Part shown: positions 1 to 8,035 of the stretch, piece by piece | Layout of the letters: each line of letters starts with the position of its first letter | How positions within the stretch are numbered: position 1 is the first letter of the stretch | Source: Cylindrodendrum hubeiense | Lineage: Eukaryota; Ascomycota; Sordariomycetes; Hypocreales; Nectriaceae | Length of the DNA: 12,122 nucleotides | Direction of reading: 5' to 3' | Assembly (NCBI GenBank): GCA_014621425.1 | Contig: JAANBB010000751.1 | Coordinates: 1 to 12,122 of the forward strand | Notes under the pieces: model-generated | What the model saw: the letters and a program-made list of their open reading frames with translations, nothing else | The model's database searches: none | What the model was told of the DNA's origin: nothing | Program-made: the position numbers and the translations under genes

Positions 1-621
1 TTCACCAAGGTCTCCGTTCTCGCCGTCGCCGGCCTCGCTGCCGCCAGCAACGCCAACCAGCGGTATGTCTCTCACTCCATCCTCCCTCCCACCTCCAACC
101 TCCATACTAACTCTCCTCCCAGTAATGCCCGCGATGTCGCCAACGTCATTGGCAACGCCGGTCCCGTCATCACCGAGGTCCCTGTCCCCGCCAAGCGCGA
201 CCTCGACGATGTCATCAACGATGTGTCGACCTTCGCCGACGGTGTCAAGACCAAGGTCGAGAGCGCCGTGAACGATGCTTCCACTGCCATCGATGACGCC
301 AAGTCCAAGGCCGAGAGCTGGGCTTCCGATGCCGCTTCCCATGTCTCCACCGCCATCGACGGCGCCGAGACATGGATCTCCACCAAGGCTGGCGCCGCCG
401 AGACCTGGGTCTCTACCAAGGCCGATGCCGCCTCCTCTGCCGCTAACAGCGCCGTCGACGCCGCCTCCTCTGCCGCTGAGAGCGCAGCCAACGCCGCCTC
501 GAGCGCTGCCTCCAATGACGACGATGACAACGCCGCCCCCAGCGTGCGCGACTCCAAGGCCGGTGCCATGGCCATTGTCCTGGCTCTCGGTGCCACCGCC
601 TTCGGCTTCATGCTCTTCTAA
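1..621 (+). CDS. Secreted, probably GPI-anchored Ala/Ser-rich repeat protein (5' partial)
   Basis: Two exons, 1..62 and 123..621, give 186 residues; the start codon lies before the window. The visible N-terminus (FTKVSVLAVAGLAAASNA) is the hydrophobic core and cleavage region of a signal peptide, so only a few residues are probably missing. A dibasic KR at 193-198 is a plausible Kex2 site. From about 262 to 525 the protein is a run of 11-residue units rich in Ala, Ser and Asp, with Trp in three places. An acidic stretch (DDDD) follows, and the last 20 residues (559-618) are small and hydrophobic and run to the stop, as in a GPI-attachment signal. This order (signal peptide, repeat, hydrophobic tail) suggests a cell-wall or plasma-membrane surface protein. 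I do not recognise a named family. A plain C-terminal membrane anchor is the alternative to GPI. Confidence 0.75.
   Translation, partial: FTKVSVLAVAGLAAASNANQRYVSHSILPPTSNLHTNSPPSNARDVANVIGNAGPVITEVPVPAKRDLDDVINDVSTFADGVKTKVESAVNDASTAIDDAKSKAESWASDAASHVSTAIDGAETWISTKAGAAETWVSTKADAASSAANSAVDAASSAAESAANAASSAASNDDDDNAAPSVRDSKAGAMAIVLALGATAFGFMLF
63..122 (+). other. Intron of the surface-protein gene
   Basis: The donor is GTATGT, there is a perfect TACTAAC branch site at 105-111, and the acceptor CCCAG ends at 122. The intron is 60 bases long, a multiple of three, and has no stop in the host frame, so retention would insert 20 residues right after the signal peptide. The branch site makes splicing the preferred reading. 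Confidence 0.85.
262..525 (+). repeat. Eight tandem 11-residue (33-base) coding repeats
   Basis: Units start at 262, 295, 328, 361, 394, 427, 460 and 493. Examples are GAETWISTKAG and AAETWVSTKAD (361-393 and 394-426), then AASSAANSAVD and AASSAAESAAN (427-459 and 460-492). Each unit has small residues at fixed places and usually ends in Asp, Gly or Asn. The 11-residue period is that of amphipathic helices in LEA group 3, apolipoprotein-like and synuclein-like proteins. The last unit fades into the acidic DDDD stretch. Confidence 0.8.
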
Positions 622-1332
622 GCGGGTCCTCCTCCACGGGGAATACCTCTTTACACTTCACGGGGAGCCACTGCAAAGTAGCACCTCGAATCATCTTTTT
701 ACAATACCAAACATACCACGGAGTTTTTGGGACCTCAAGGCTGGTCGGCAACGGAACTGCGTATGAGAAAATGCGGGGAGACACAAACGGCCCTGGGAAT
801 GCAAGCGTCACGTTTTATATCCACTAGATAAATAGGCAGGCAGGCGAGACCTGGATTTTGATCAATTTATCATATACCAAACCAAACAAACTTTCACTTC
901 ATGACTGAGCGTTTCAACTCATACAAACAAAGTTGCCGTAGTCAAGCACGTGCGCTCCATGTTCTAACCCCAAAGCTAGATTACCGAGGTGGACTAGGTT
1001 ACAGTTAGTTAAGCCCCGCGTCAACACGTTGCCAGAGAGTTTGAGGCATCATACGATGGGTAATACTCAGGTACTAAACCCAATGCCAGAAATGCAGCTG
1101 AAAACTAGCAAGCTTCCCTAGTATCTTGGCGTGCCGTTATCCTTTACCAATGATCCTCTCTACAATACTTCTAAATTCCTTTCTAGAACCTTATGCCCCT
1201 GCTCTAAAACCTTGTCCAGAACCATATAATAGTTAACGACTCTCACCTGGTTGATAGATCAAATCAACCGACAGCTCATTCACAACCCAAATCCAAATAC
1301 AAAAGACTACAATTAATACCACCAATAACACA
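622..1332. other. Intergenic region, 3' flank of the surface-protein gene
   Basis: No coding sequence is supported here. Base composition is more AT-rich than in the genes around it. The first 200 bases are probably 3' UTR. A CACGTG (E-box core) occurs at 947-952, with no other evidence of function. The last 60 bases before 1333 are rich in A and C and resemble a fungal 5' leader. No tRNA- or rRNA-like structure was recognised. Confidence 0.5.
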
Positions 1333-1536
1333 ATGCCACAACCCTCCCTTAGTACCGCCAGTACCGTTTTGCAGCCAGAAAACATCCGCAACAACCAACC
1401 AATCACAAACACAAACTACATCAACCGTTTTCGGCAAAACCTCAGTGCCAGGATGAAAAATGCGGAACAATACAATTGGGATTCATATGTACGGACGGCA
1501 ACTTTGATGTGTGCCAGTAACCATACTCTTGGCTAA
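1333..1536 (+). CDS. Possible small hypothetical protein (67 codons), weak
   Basis: The ATG sits in a good fungal start context (CACAATGCC) after an A/C-rich, T-poor leader, and the frame stays open for 67 codons. The predicted product is hydrophilic, rich in Asn, Gln and Ser, with no signal peptide, membrane segment or recognised domain. A GTACGG at 1489 could be a donor leading to further exons, but no convincing partner was found. Codon usage lacks the C-ending bias of the confident genes. It may be a chance ORF, a small gene or the first exon of a missed gene. Confidence 0.2.
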   Translation: MPQPSLSTASTVLQPENIRNNQPITNTNYINRFRQNLSARMKNAEQYNWDSYVRTATLMCASNHTLG

Positions 1537-1861
1537 GTTGATGGCCAAGTCGATACAATCCTGGCCTCTGTCTGATCAACATCTGGAGTCATCTTTGTGG
1601 ACATTAAGATTGTGATCTATATAGCGTCTACTCTTTCTCTATCTTTTGGCACATTGTCGTCGTCTAGTACAAATGCAGTACAGTTACAGTTATTTACAAA
1701 GTTTTGGCCCACAACTTCGGCCTGATCGCATCGTGTGGCGACATGAGCGCGAACGCAATGGGTCAATTGCATGATGAGTCGCGATTCTTCACCCCAGCAC
1801 CGTTAGTCGGCGCCAGGAGTTGGATCAGTATCGGTGCTGATTCCGAGAAGTGAGGCATACC
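1537..1861. other. Intergenic region, 3' flank of the aspartyl-tRNA synthetase gene
   Basis: This stretch lies beyond the stop codon of the minus-strand synthetase gene and probably contains its 3' UTR. No ORF with gene-like composition, no RNA gene and no repeat were seen. Confidence 0.4.
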
Positions 1862-4047
1862 TCACTGGCCTTTCGGCAGGAGCTGCAGTCCATAAGGCTC
1901 GAGTTGCTCGTTGGTCAGCTTGCTGGGAGACTTGACAAACGGATCCTCGCCCTTCATCGTCTTGGGGAACGCCATGACATCTCGCACAGTGGGCGTGTCC
2001 GTCATCAGCGCTACTAGCCGGTCAAAGCCCAGCGCGAACCCAGCATGCGGAGGGCATCCAGACCGCAACGCCTCAAACAAGTGCGCAAAGTCCCCAATTC
2101 GCTTGTCGGCCATCTTGAGGATGTCGCGCATGATGAAGTCTTGCAAGTCCGCAATGTGGATACGCTCGCTGCCGCCACCGACCTCGACACCGTTCAGCAC
2201 GAGATCATATGCGGCGCTCTTGGCTTCCAGTGGATCGGTGAAGAGCAGCTCCAGGTCGGTCTTGGAGAAGGGGGCGGTGAATGGGTGGTGAGATGCAGCG
2301 ATTCCAGCTGCGCCCTCTTGGCCCGGCTCTCCCTCTTCGGTAGGCTTGAACATGGGGAACTCAGTCACCCAGACAAACTGAAGCGATCCAGGCTCACCCA
2401 TCTGGGGCTTCTTCATGTACCCAGCCTCGACGAGCGCCTTCCACAGTGCGATGCGGATGTCGCCAATCTTGGTCGAACCTGAGCAGTACTGTCCTGCATG
2501 CTTCTCCCTGGCCTGGAAGACGACTAGGTCTCCATCGTTGATATCCTTCCCTTCAGAGATGAGATCTAGCGCATCCTGGAATTCGAACCCAAGAGATGAG
2601 AAGCCACTCATAGGCTTACTCGAGTCGCAAATAAGCACCTGGGGTTTTCCATCGGGGTTCTCGCCCAATGCAGTTGGCAGGTCGTCCATGAACTTCATGA
2701 CGAACTTTCGCGCCTCTGCGGGAGAACAGCCATCAAGCTGGAACGTGAATGCCTCAACATGAGGGTCGTCCATGTGAGTAATCATGCTCACAAACTGCCG
2801 ATACGGCCCAAGGTCCGGGATAGCATGAATCTAGTGGCTGTTAGTCATTGGAATTCCGTAGAATAGCCATGGTAACTTACCTTGTTCGGAATGCGCAGGT
2901 CTGGCTTGTCGCTTCCATAGTCTCGGATACAGTCCTGGAACTTGAGATTTGTGATCTGATGCGCATCGAGTTCGCTAGGCTCTCGAGGACTGCTCGGGAT
3001 CTCAGACACAACTGGAATTCGCTCTCCCCGGATGTCCTTGTAACTGTGCGCCGGCCTCAACGCCTCAACCGCGGCCAAGATGATATCGTTGACGTCCTGC
3101 CTGACCCTGGGCGCACTAGCAAATGCCCACTCCATATCGAGCTGCGTAAACTCCGGCTGTCGATCCGCACGCGAGTTCTCGTCGCGGAAGCAGCGGGCCC
3201 ATTGCATATACCGCGAGACTCCTCCTGCCATCAGGACCTGCTTGTACTGCTGGGGGCTCTGGACCAGCGCATAAGCCATGCCGCGCATGCGCATCGGAAC
3301 CAGGAATTCCCGGGCGCCTTCCGGCGTCGACTTGAACAAGGCGGGCGTCTCGATGTCGGTGAATCCCTTCTTCAGCAGGCTCTGGGTCAGCTGGCCCTTC
3401 AGCCATGAGCGGAACTTGAGGCGGGCCTGGAGCTCGGGGTGGAAGCGGATCTGATAGTGGCGCTTCGTCGGCGGGAATTGGACTTCGGGGGTGACGATGA
3501 GGTTCTGGGGAACGGTATTAAGGGCTCGGATGTCCTTGAGGTAGACGGTGGCCTTGGAGGATGCCTCGTTGAGGGCTTCGCGGTTGGCATCGGCGGGTTC
3601 TTGTTGGATATTGACGAGCACGGGACTGTTGGCGGGAATCTGACGGAAGAGAGAATGCGCGGCGGCGTCGTTGCCAGCATCCGAACAGATCTGAATCACA
3701 TCTCCAGAAGTAGTGGTGAGGTCGGCAAAGGAGAGGCTCTTGGAGACATTTCTCTTCTTTCCCAAAAAGCCGACCCGCCTGCCATCTTTTCCGTCTTCGA
3801 CGGGTATATCCGCGTTGTTATCTAGCCACATGTGTGAGACTACATTATAGAAGTTAAACCATTCAAGTCAAAGGCCGTACATACACTTATCCCAAGCACC
3901 CAACAGCTCGTCCCGTTTAGAAGAACGAGCAACGGAGCTCTGGGCGAAGCTCCTCGAGAGGCATTGCCGGGTCCGCAGCGATGCCAGAGAGCCCGCATAG
4001 GCCCCGCGACGCAGCGCAAGACTGCAGCGACCTAGAGGAAGCACCAT
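1862..4047 (-). CDS. MSD1: Mitochondrial aspartyl-tRNA synthetase (bacterial type)
   Basis: This enzyme charges mitochondrial tRNA-Asp with aspartate using ATP. Exons on the minus strand are 4047..3885, 3839..2881 and 2830..1862, giving 696 residues. Residues 1-45 (MVLPLGRCSLALRRGAYAG and on) are rich in Arg, Ser, Ala and Leu and low in acid, typical of a mitochondrial presequence. Residues 58-165 should be the OB-fold anticodon domain, poorly conserved here. Class II catalytic signatures follow: QSPQQYKQ at 248-255, motif 2 RCFRDE at 270-275 with EFTQLDMEW after it, a bacterial-type insertion (GAD-like) at about 375-510, WVTEFPMF at 528-535, HHPFTAP at 556-562, GGGSERIH at 592-599, motif 3 GFALGFDR at 638-645 and FPKT near 664. 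The insertion and the HHPFTAP block mark the bacterial/mitochondrial type rather than the cytosolic one. The start at 4047 is the first ATG giving a presequence. The symbol is that of the yeast orthologue, assigned by inference. Confidence 0.93.
2831..2880 (-). other. Intron 2 of the aspartyl-tRNA synthetase gene
   Basis: It is 50 bases on the minus strand, with donor GTAAGT, a TGACTAACA branch region and acceptor CTAG, phase 0. Splicing joins DLRIPNK to IHAIPDLGPYRQF and restores the family reading frame. Confidence 0.9.
3840..3884 (-). other. Intron 1 of the aspartyl-tRNA synthetase gene
   Basis: It is 45 bases on the minus strand, with donor GTATGT at 3884 and acceptor TAG ending at 3840, phase 1. 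It separates the presequence exon from the enzyme body. Splicing joins ...GAWDK to FSHMWLDNN in frame. Confidence 0.8.
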
Positions 4048-4234
4048 GGCCAAAAACAAGACTCAAATGGTCGACAATGGGAACAATTGAGTCATGATGG
4101 AGGCGAGCTCTTGGTGGGCCGACACTGCAGAGAAGGTGGGCTACCGCCGGGGACAAGTTCAGCCGAGGAATTACCCGCGGGAACCCCACTACGCGCCAGG
4201 CGCCGCATTCCTTTAAATTTGCGAGCTGCGGCTC

Positions 4235-4261
4235 GCCTTTTTCTCTTTTTCTTTTCCTCTT
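4235..4261 (+). promoter_or_regulatory. Pyrimidine tract in the divergent promoter
   Basis: A nearly unbroken C/T run (CTTTTTCTCTTTTTC and on) directly precedes an ATG at 4263. CT-rich tracts just upstream of start codons are common at transcription start regions of well-expressed filamentous-fungal genes. It lies between the synthetase start (4047, minus) and the candidate small transcript (4263, plus), so it fits a bidirectional promoter. Confidence 0.4.
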
Positions 4262-4262
4262 C

Positions 4263-4467
4263 ATGACCCTTCACAATTCAAATAAACGTGAGTATCCTAT
4301 TCCACCCCGTGTAAGCGGCGCCTCCCTACGATCTTCTCGCTAACCTCGACCTTGCAGATGATGAGAACCGCGTGCCTACTATGATGCAGTGCCACCTCTC
4401 CAGACCCCGAAACCCTCTCCTTCGGGGGCTCAAGCGGTTCCGAGGCGAGGGGAGGCTGGCACCATGA
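4263..4467 (+). CDS. Candidate small spliced ORF or non-coding transcript (44 codons)
   Basis: The ATG at 4263 follows a CT-rich tract. A textbook intron lies at 4288-4357: donor GTGAGT, GCTAAC branch site at 4339-4344, acceptor TTGCAG, 70 bases. Joining 4263..4287 to 4358..4467 gives an open frame of 44 residues, basic towards the C-terminus, with no family I recognise. Exon 2 also holds a perfect 7-bp stem (CCCCGAA at 4405-4411 with TTCGGGG at 4421-4427, 9-base loop). The splice signals are better than the coding evidence, so a spliced non-coding RNA or the leader of a longer transcript is equally possible. Confidence 0.3.
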
Positions 4468-5241
4468 AATGGGCGTTCGACACACCGACCTTGTTAACAG
4501 CATCGGACGCGTTGAAAAAAAGCTCTGACTTATTATGAATTGGAAGGATTTAACATTTAGTCCAGGGGTCGGGTCCGTGAACAAGCGTGGACTTTGGTGC
4601 ATGTCTTGGGAGACCTGACACTCGAGATGGGACGAACAGCGAGGTAAGTATTTTGTGATATTTGAGCAATGCATGTTCCCAGTTAATTACCTGTCACATT
4701 CTCGGGACAATTTAATTGAATCTTCCGTTTCTACATCTACAACCTGATAATCACATTGATGCCACCATCTCGTATTGCCTGTCCTGTTTCGCATGCCCGT
4801 CGCACCTCATCACACCTTGCCAAACCTTGTCAAATGAAGGGATCGGGATTTGCGTGCCACACCCCATCCAGCAAACGCGCCCAGCCCAACTGTCGTGACA
4901 CGTGAACGCTTCGCAACGACACTCGGCAATGTGAGTGTTCCGGTTGCCTCCCTGGAGCCCAATGGGAATGTCGTTTGCATATGCCTCGCCGCCTTATCTG
5001 TAGATAGCATCCGTCGCAGCCAATGCGGCCCGAGTCCATCTTCACATTCGTCCGGACTGTGCCTCAGTGACCAGACCAGGATGGTCGGTGGAGGGCACTT
5101 CGTCAGCGACGCTGTAGCACCTACGACATTTGGTTGAGTATTAATTAGGTGCTGGGGAGCCTTCAGCGCTAGGTGTTAGGCTCACAGCTGTCTACTGCCC
5201 AGCTAGTGACGACATCCACGCCCCTGCCCCCCCGACGTCCC

Positions 5242-5253
5242 CTGTAATTACAG
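5242..5253. promoter_or_regulatory. 12-base perfect palindrome CTGTAATTACAG
   Basis: A perfect inverted repeat about 560 bases upstream of the AP180 start. Such a site could bind a dimeric regulator, but no known factor is assigned and one palindrome of this size can occur by chance. Confidence 0.2.
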
Positions 5254-5515
5254 TGGTAGGTCGTCAGCACCGCCAGCCCCAGACGTGCCTGTTAGCTCGG
5301 TACGCACCTCACCAGCCCAGCCACCCATATCCCCGCGAGAGACAAGCCTTCCTAGAAGTATCCCCCAATCTCTTGCCTCTGGGGCGCTCCAGCAGGTCAC
5401 CCACTAAAGCCCACTAAAAACCCGCCGCTCAACCAACCTCCAGCTCTCTCCCCCAGCCAAACACACACCCCTTGTCGTCTGTCTTGTCCTGCCACCGCTC
5501 ACCAGCTCCCACACG

Positions 5516-5550
5516 CCCCCCCCCCCCCAAATCCGTCCACGTCCCCCCCC
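5516..5550. repeat. Poly-C tracts (13 C and 8 C)
   Basis: Homopolymer runs at 5516-5528 and 5543-5550 inside the CT-rich leader of the AP180 gene. Their length is prone to sequencing error and slippage, which matters because they lie just before the in-frame ATG at 5558. Confidence 0.9.
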
Positions 5551-5815
5551 GGCGTGGATGCGGATCTCTCTCGCTCTGCGTGTGTGCGAGTTGTGCGCTG
5601 GCGACCTGAACGACGACGACGACGACATCGACAATCGACGAGCTCCCCAGCTTGCTGCCGCCCCGCATCGCCTCCTCCTCCTCCGTCTCCTCTCCCGGAC
5701 CGCCGGTTCCCTCTCCGCATCGTCACCGCCGGCCGTCCGACCCGCGCCGTCCGTACTCTCCTCTCGCTACTCTCCCCTCCGGCGCCGCCGCCCCAGCTTC
5801 CCTCCAGCTGGCACC

Positions 5816-8035
5816 ATGTCCAGCTCCTTCGAAAAGTCCGTCAAGGGCGCGACCAAGATCAAGGTGCGTGCGCCCGCCTGCGCTGGCATAATGGCTCTTC
5901 CTCTTCTTGATGCCACGAGCTCCCCCAGCTAACACCAGAGCTCTCGCTCCCGCTGCGCAGAATGCTCCCCCCAAGACGAAATACATCGAACACATCCTCG
6001 TCGCCACTCACTCCGGCGAGGCAGGCATCGGCGAGGTCTTCCGCGCCCTGCAGAACCGTCTGCGCGATTCGACATGGACCGTCGTCTTCAAGAGTCTCAT
6101 CACCGTCCATCTCATGATCCGTGAGGGCTCCCCGGATGTCACCCTCGCCTTCCTCTCCACCCACCGCAACATGCTCGCCATCAGCAGCTTCACCGACGGT
6201 ACGTCATACCTCGCCCGGATAATATCCCTCTCCCTTACCCCGCGAGTCGAGCGGAACGATAGAGTTGTTGAACTGTGGAATTGACCCCGTACAGCCCAGA
6301 TCCAAGGACGGAATATCCGGCATTACGCCCTATACCTGACGGAGCGAGGGCGAGCATACAAAGATACCAAGACCGACTGGGTCCGCGCCCCCGAGTCAAG
6401 GCTTGAGAAGATGTCTGTCGAGAAGGGCCTATTGCGCGAGACGGAAGTAGTGCAGCACCAGCTGTCGGCCCTGCTCAAGTGCGATGTAAGTCGACACCCA
6501 CGAAACACGAACCGGACATCGGCGTCCAAGGAGTGGACATGATGGGAACCAGGGACTAATATACCTCGACCAGGTCATGGAAAGCGAGCCCGAAAATGAG
6601 ATTACAATCACCGTCTTCCGCCTACTTGTCCTAGACCTCCTAGCTCTGTTCCAGGTGCTAAACCAAGGCTTGATTGCCATCTTAGGTTTGTCTTCGCTGT
6701 CCGGCATGTCTCAGCCCGGTCCCTGCTGACCCCTCCACTCCAGGCCACTTCTTCGAAATGTCCAAGGTCGACGCCGAGCGCGCAATGGCCGTCTACCGAA
6801 CGTTCACTCGCCAAACCGACCAGGTCGTCCAGTACCTCGGCGTGGCGAGGCAGTATGAGCACCACACGCGAGTCGAGGTCCCCAAGCTCAAGCACGCGCC
6901 CGTCAACCTGGGCAAGCAGCTCGAGGAGTATCTCACCGATCCCGACTTCGAGGTCCACCGGAGGCAGTACCTGGCCGAGCAGGATGTCAAGAAGACGGGC
7001 GGTTCCAGCTCCAGCTCCAAGATGTTCACGTCAAGCAAGAAGAAGGACTCCGACTTCCCCGAGCCAGCCTCCAACAACCCCTTCCCGTCGGCCAGCTCGA
7101 GCAAGGCGCCGCAGCTCCCTGAGCTGAAGCCCCATGCCAACAAGGGACCCGACCCGGATCTCATCGACTTCTTCGACTCGATCGAGCAGAACCAGACGCC
7201 GCTCCAGATCAACCCCCAACAGCAACCGCAGCAGCAGATGAACGCAGCCCCCTTCCAGCCTCAACCCACCGGCATGACGTTCCAGAGCAACGGCTTCGCG
7301 CCTCAGCCCACAGGATTCGCGGCCAACAGCCCCTTCCAGCCGCAGCCCACCGGGTTCGTGCAACAACCACAGGCACAGCCTCAGCAACTGCTGCCCAACT
7401 TCACCGGAGCAGGCTTCGGAGGCTTCACGCAGAGCTTCCAGCCCAGCTCGCTTGCTCCCATCCCCCAAGACTCAGTGGCCAGCTTCCCAACTGGTGCCGT
7501 AGGAGCGCCGCAGGTCCAGAACAGCCAGCCGCAGGGCCTCATGCCAATGGCCACGGGAAGCACCAACCCGTTCCGCCAGTCGATGCTCATGGCCCAGCAG
7601 ACGGGGCTTCCCACGACGGCCATGTCCACCTCGGCCTCAACGCCGGCCCTCGGCGCAAACCCCAACCGCCAATCCACGAACCCCTTCGCCCGCTCTCCCC
7701 AGCAGAATGCATCGCCCTTCCCCCCGGCCGCCAACTCGCCCTACCAGCAGCAACCCCAGGGCCACCAGAGCCCAGGTTCCGCGTCCGTCGGAGACAATTC
7801 CGCCCAGAGCGTGTCCGCCTCCAATGCCAACAAGAGGAAGTCGATCGACGACAGCGCGTCCAAGCAGACGCGCAGCAAGAGGAATCGGGTGAGTCTCTTT
7901 CCCAGCATTGTTCAATCGCCGCCGAGCCTTTATCGCCATCATGGGTCGTGGTGTTTTCCAAGTGGGCGGCGTTTTCCAAGCGGGCGACCGTTGCGCGTTG
8001 GCGTGGTTGAGATCGCGTGCGATGAGATGAGATGA
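5816..8035 (+). CDS. AP180/CALM-type clathrin assembly protein (ANTH domain)
   Basis: This endocytic adaptor binds PI(4,5)P2 and clathrin at the plasma membrane and helps cargo (v-SNARE) uptake; it corresponds to yeast YAP1801/YAP1802. Exons are 5816..5863, 5961..6198, 6295..6485, 6574..6685 and from 6744. The start MSSSFEKSVKGATK is the usual family start. The ANTH domain covers about residues 5-275: the Lys-rich lipid-binding loop is K10...PPKTKY at 19-24, followed by the helical blocks TWTVVFKSLITVHLMIR and LEKMSVEKGLLRETEVVQ. The Gln/Pro/Ser-rich tail has a clathrin-box-like DLIDFFDSIE near 335-344, PTGM/PTGF repeats at 371, 385 and 398, and NPF (EH-domain ligand) motifs at 308, 471 and 509. 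There is no stop at the expected C-terminus: the frame runs on to a donor at 7889, or through that intron to a stop at 8035 (626 residues). The tail from about 7733 looks like the N-terminus of the next gene. Identity as AP180 is secure; the C-terminal end is not. Confidence 0.92.

Larger units (their letters stand above)
4468..5815. other. Long intergenic region and CT/C-rich 5' leader of the AP180 gene
   Basis: No supported coding region. It contains CCAAT pentamers at 4959-4963 and 5020-5024, a CACGTG at 4899-4904 and a perfect 12-base palindrome at 5242-5253. From about 5200 it becomes strongly C/T-rich, with runs of 13 C (5516-5528) and 8 C (5543-5550), and it merges into the probable 5' UTR of the AP180 gene. 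The frame of the AP180 start stays open upstream back to an ATG at 5558. Several long minus-strand frames here reflect composition only. Confidence 0.5.

Noticed and set aside
72..611. Long minus-strand open frame opposite the repeat protein
   Set aside because: It mirrors the GCC/TCC-rich repeat codons on the plus strand; the plus-strand gene has a signal peptide, intron and GPI-like tail.
275..766. Plus-strand frame rich in Pro, Arg and Leu
   Set aside because: Frame-shifted reading of the GC-rich repeat region, with no domain, running past the real stop.
947..952. CACGTG E-box, also at 4899-4904
   Set aside because: A single six-base palindrome is expected by chance at this frequency; no supporting context.
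1276..1470. Minus-strand ORF of 64 codons
   Set aside because: Antisense to the A/C-rich leader at 1270-1340 and the weak small ORF; no start context or recognisable protein.
4475..4483. GTTCGACAC, resembling a tRNA B box
   Set aside because: The flanking bases do not form a T stem (GGGCG against CACCG), and no A box or acceptor stem is present.
4358..4528. ATGATGA and CTGA resembling C and D boxes of a snoRNA
   Set aside because: No terminal stem joins the flanks and the spacing of about 170 bases does not fit a simple C/D snoRNA.
4850..5137. Plus-strand ORF of 95 codons in the divergent region
   Set aside because: No family resemblance, no clear start context, and an overlapping minus-strand frame of equal quality; taken as promoter DNA.
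5404..5726. Overlapping minus-strand frames rich in Gly, Arg and Val
   Set aside because: They are the complement of the CT/C-rich AP180 leader; low-complexity composition explains them.
7031..7468. Minus-strand frame opposite the AP180 tail
   Set aside because: Antisense of CAG/CTC-rich codons; the plus strand carries NPF and PTG motifs.
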